DNA from: Apteryx mantelli
Taxonomy: Eukaryota > Chordata > Aves > Apterygiformes > Apterygidae
Assembly: GCF_036417845.1 (NCBI RefSeq)
Contig: NC_089980.1
Span: 134,504,516 to 134,568,515, forward strand
DNA: 64,000 bases
Reading direction: 5' to 3'
Within the stretch, counting starts at the first letter, position 1; every line of letters starts with the position of its first letter. A model generated the notes under the pieces. That model worked only from the letters and a program-made list of their open reading frames with translations. It was not told the DNA's origin and made no database searches. A program made the position numbers and the translations under genes. Of this stretch, positions 63,121 to 64,000 are shown one piece after another.

Positions 63121-64000
63121 CAGTCGGGGAAGGAAGTGACATTTCCTTTTAACTCATGCAAAGCTTCTGAGTTAAAGCACCAAAACAGGGTTATGCTTAA
63201 GTGAGCACGCAGGGCTTCGTTCCTCATCCCACCTGCGTGCTTTTGTCCTCTCTGTTTCTTGCCTCTTTGCCGTGAAGATGGGTTTGTGCAGCAGGAGACA
63301 CAAGGATGTCTTGATTAGAGCTGTGTGAGCAACCAATTATGCAGGTCTCGGGCAGTGTCGAAAACCTGGGGTGGGGAAACACTTGCTGTGGTTTGACTGG
63401 AATATTTTGTTGTGACTGGACACGAAATGGTATCTTACTGGATTCAAGCAGTTTATAAAGACCTGAAGAGCAGAATTGCAAGAAGGAAAACAGAAGGGAA
63501 TCTGAAAGAAGTTGTTTTAATTGGAAAAACAAATTGAGAAGTTTCATTTGAAAAGAAAAAAAAGCTGAAATGAAATGTTTGGATTTGACTGATTTCCTTC
63601 TTTGTCTGGCCGTGATCAACCCATCAGAGCCAAGCTGAGGTAGAGCAACGCTTTGCTGCATTCTTGGCTGGGGGTAAAAAGGAGTTCTGGCTGAAATATT
63701 TTATCTGCCTTGAGTTCTCATCTTGATGAAGGCCGATCATAGCATTAATAATAGCTGGTAAACTTGGCAATCGCAAACTTATCAAGTGGGTCAGAACTGA
63801 ACCTCATCCCCGAAACCTTCATATACGAGAAAACAACGAGCAGTTACCAAATCTGCCCCTCTGGTTGTACCAATGGTCAAGGTATTTGTGCCAACAGTCA
63901 AGATATTTTCTTCTGCAGTGTCTCATCCACACAGCCCGTGAGCATGCTGCTTTCCCAGCCTGGTGGGACTCAGTATTTCCTTCTGCATGCAGAGGCTAGT
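63121..64000. other. Flank of the CpG island, nothing recognised
   Basis: AT-rich sequence downstream of the CpG island. If the island is a promoter, this is probably the first intron. Confidence 0.35.

Noticed and set aside
1-64000. MCM3 and PKHD1 exons, tRNA, rRNA, CRISPR
   Set aside because: Synteny made the first two worth looking for, but no conserved stretch of either is visible. No RNA gene fold was seen, and CRISPR is not expected in vertebrate DNA.

Overview
The window is vertebrate nuclear DNA, most likely from a bird. It is mostly non-coding. The recognisable repeats are decayed CR1 retrotransposon pieces (one about 1 kb, several 3'-end stubs), one avian-type ERV LTR and faint MIR-like SINE relics. 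The two intact genes are IL-17 family cytokines of 169 residues each. I cannot name the species from the sequence.

Left and centre (about 10.2-22.4 kb): two three-exon IL-17 genes face each other tail to tail. The plus-strand gene (CDS 10318-12886) looks like IL17F and the minus-strand gene (CDS 20782-22317) like IL17A. Both have coding exons of 27, 245 and 238 bp, the same intron phases, a TATA box, a signal peptide, six matching cysteines and an AU-rich 3' UTR with a poly(A) signal. The products would be secreted disulfide-linked dimers acting on IL-17RA/RC receptors in mucosal defence. The convergent order matches the human 6p12 block (PKHD1-IL17A-IL17F-MCM3) in inverted orientation, so MCM3 is expected to the left and PKHD1 to the right. 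I recognised no exon of either here. Exon 3 of the two genes shares long stretches identical even at synonymous sites, which suggests gene conversion.

Right of IL17A (35.5-37.85 kb, plus strand): three consecutive exon-like blocks match the C-terminal part of L-gulonolactone oxidase (GULO), the last enzyme of vitamin C synthesis. Splice acceptors remain in front of the blocks, but there is a frameshift in the first block and a non-GT donor after the second. I could not find the FAD-binding N-terminal exons or the last exon. I read it as an unprocessed GULO pseudogene fragment.

The rest (0-10 kb, 13.7-20.4 kb, 22.4-35.5 kb and 38-64 kb) holds no gene I can support. It contains repeat relics, a (TTA)6-G-(TAA)7 palindrome, a paired AP-1-like site at 49.06 kb and a strong CpG-rich island at 62.74-63.12 kb that may be the promoter of the next gene to the right, perhaps PKHD1 by synteny.
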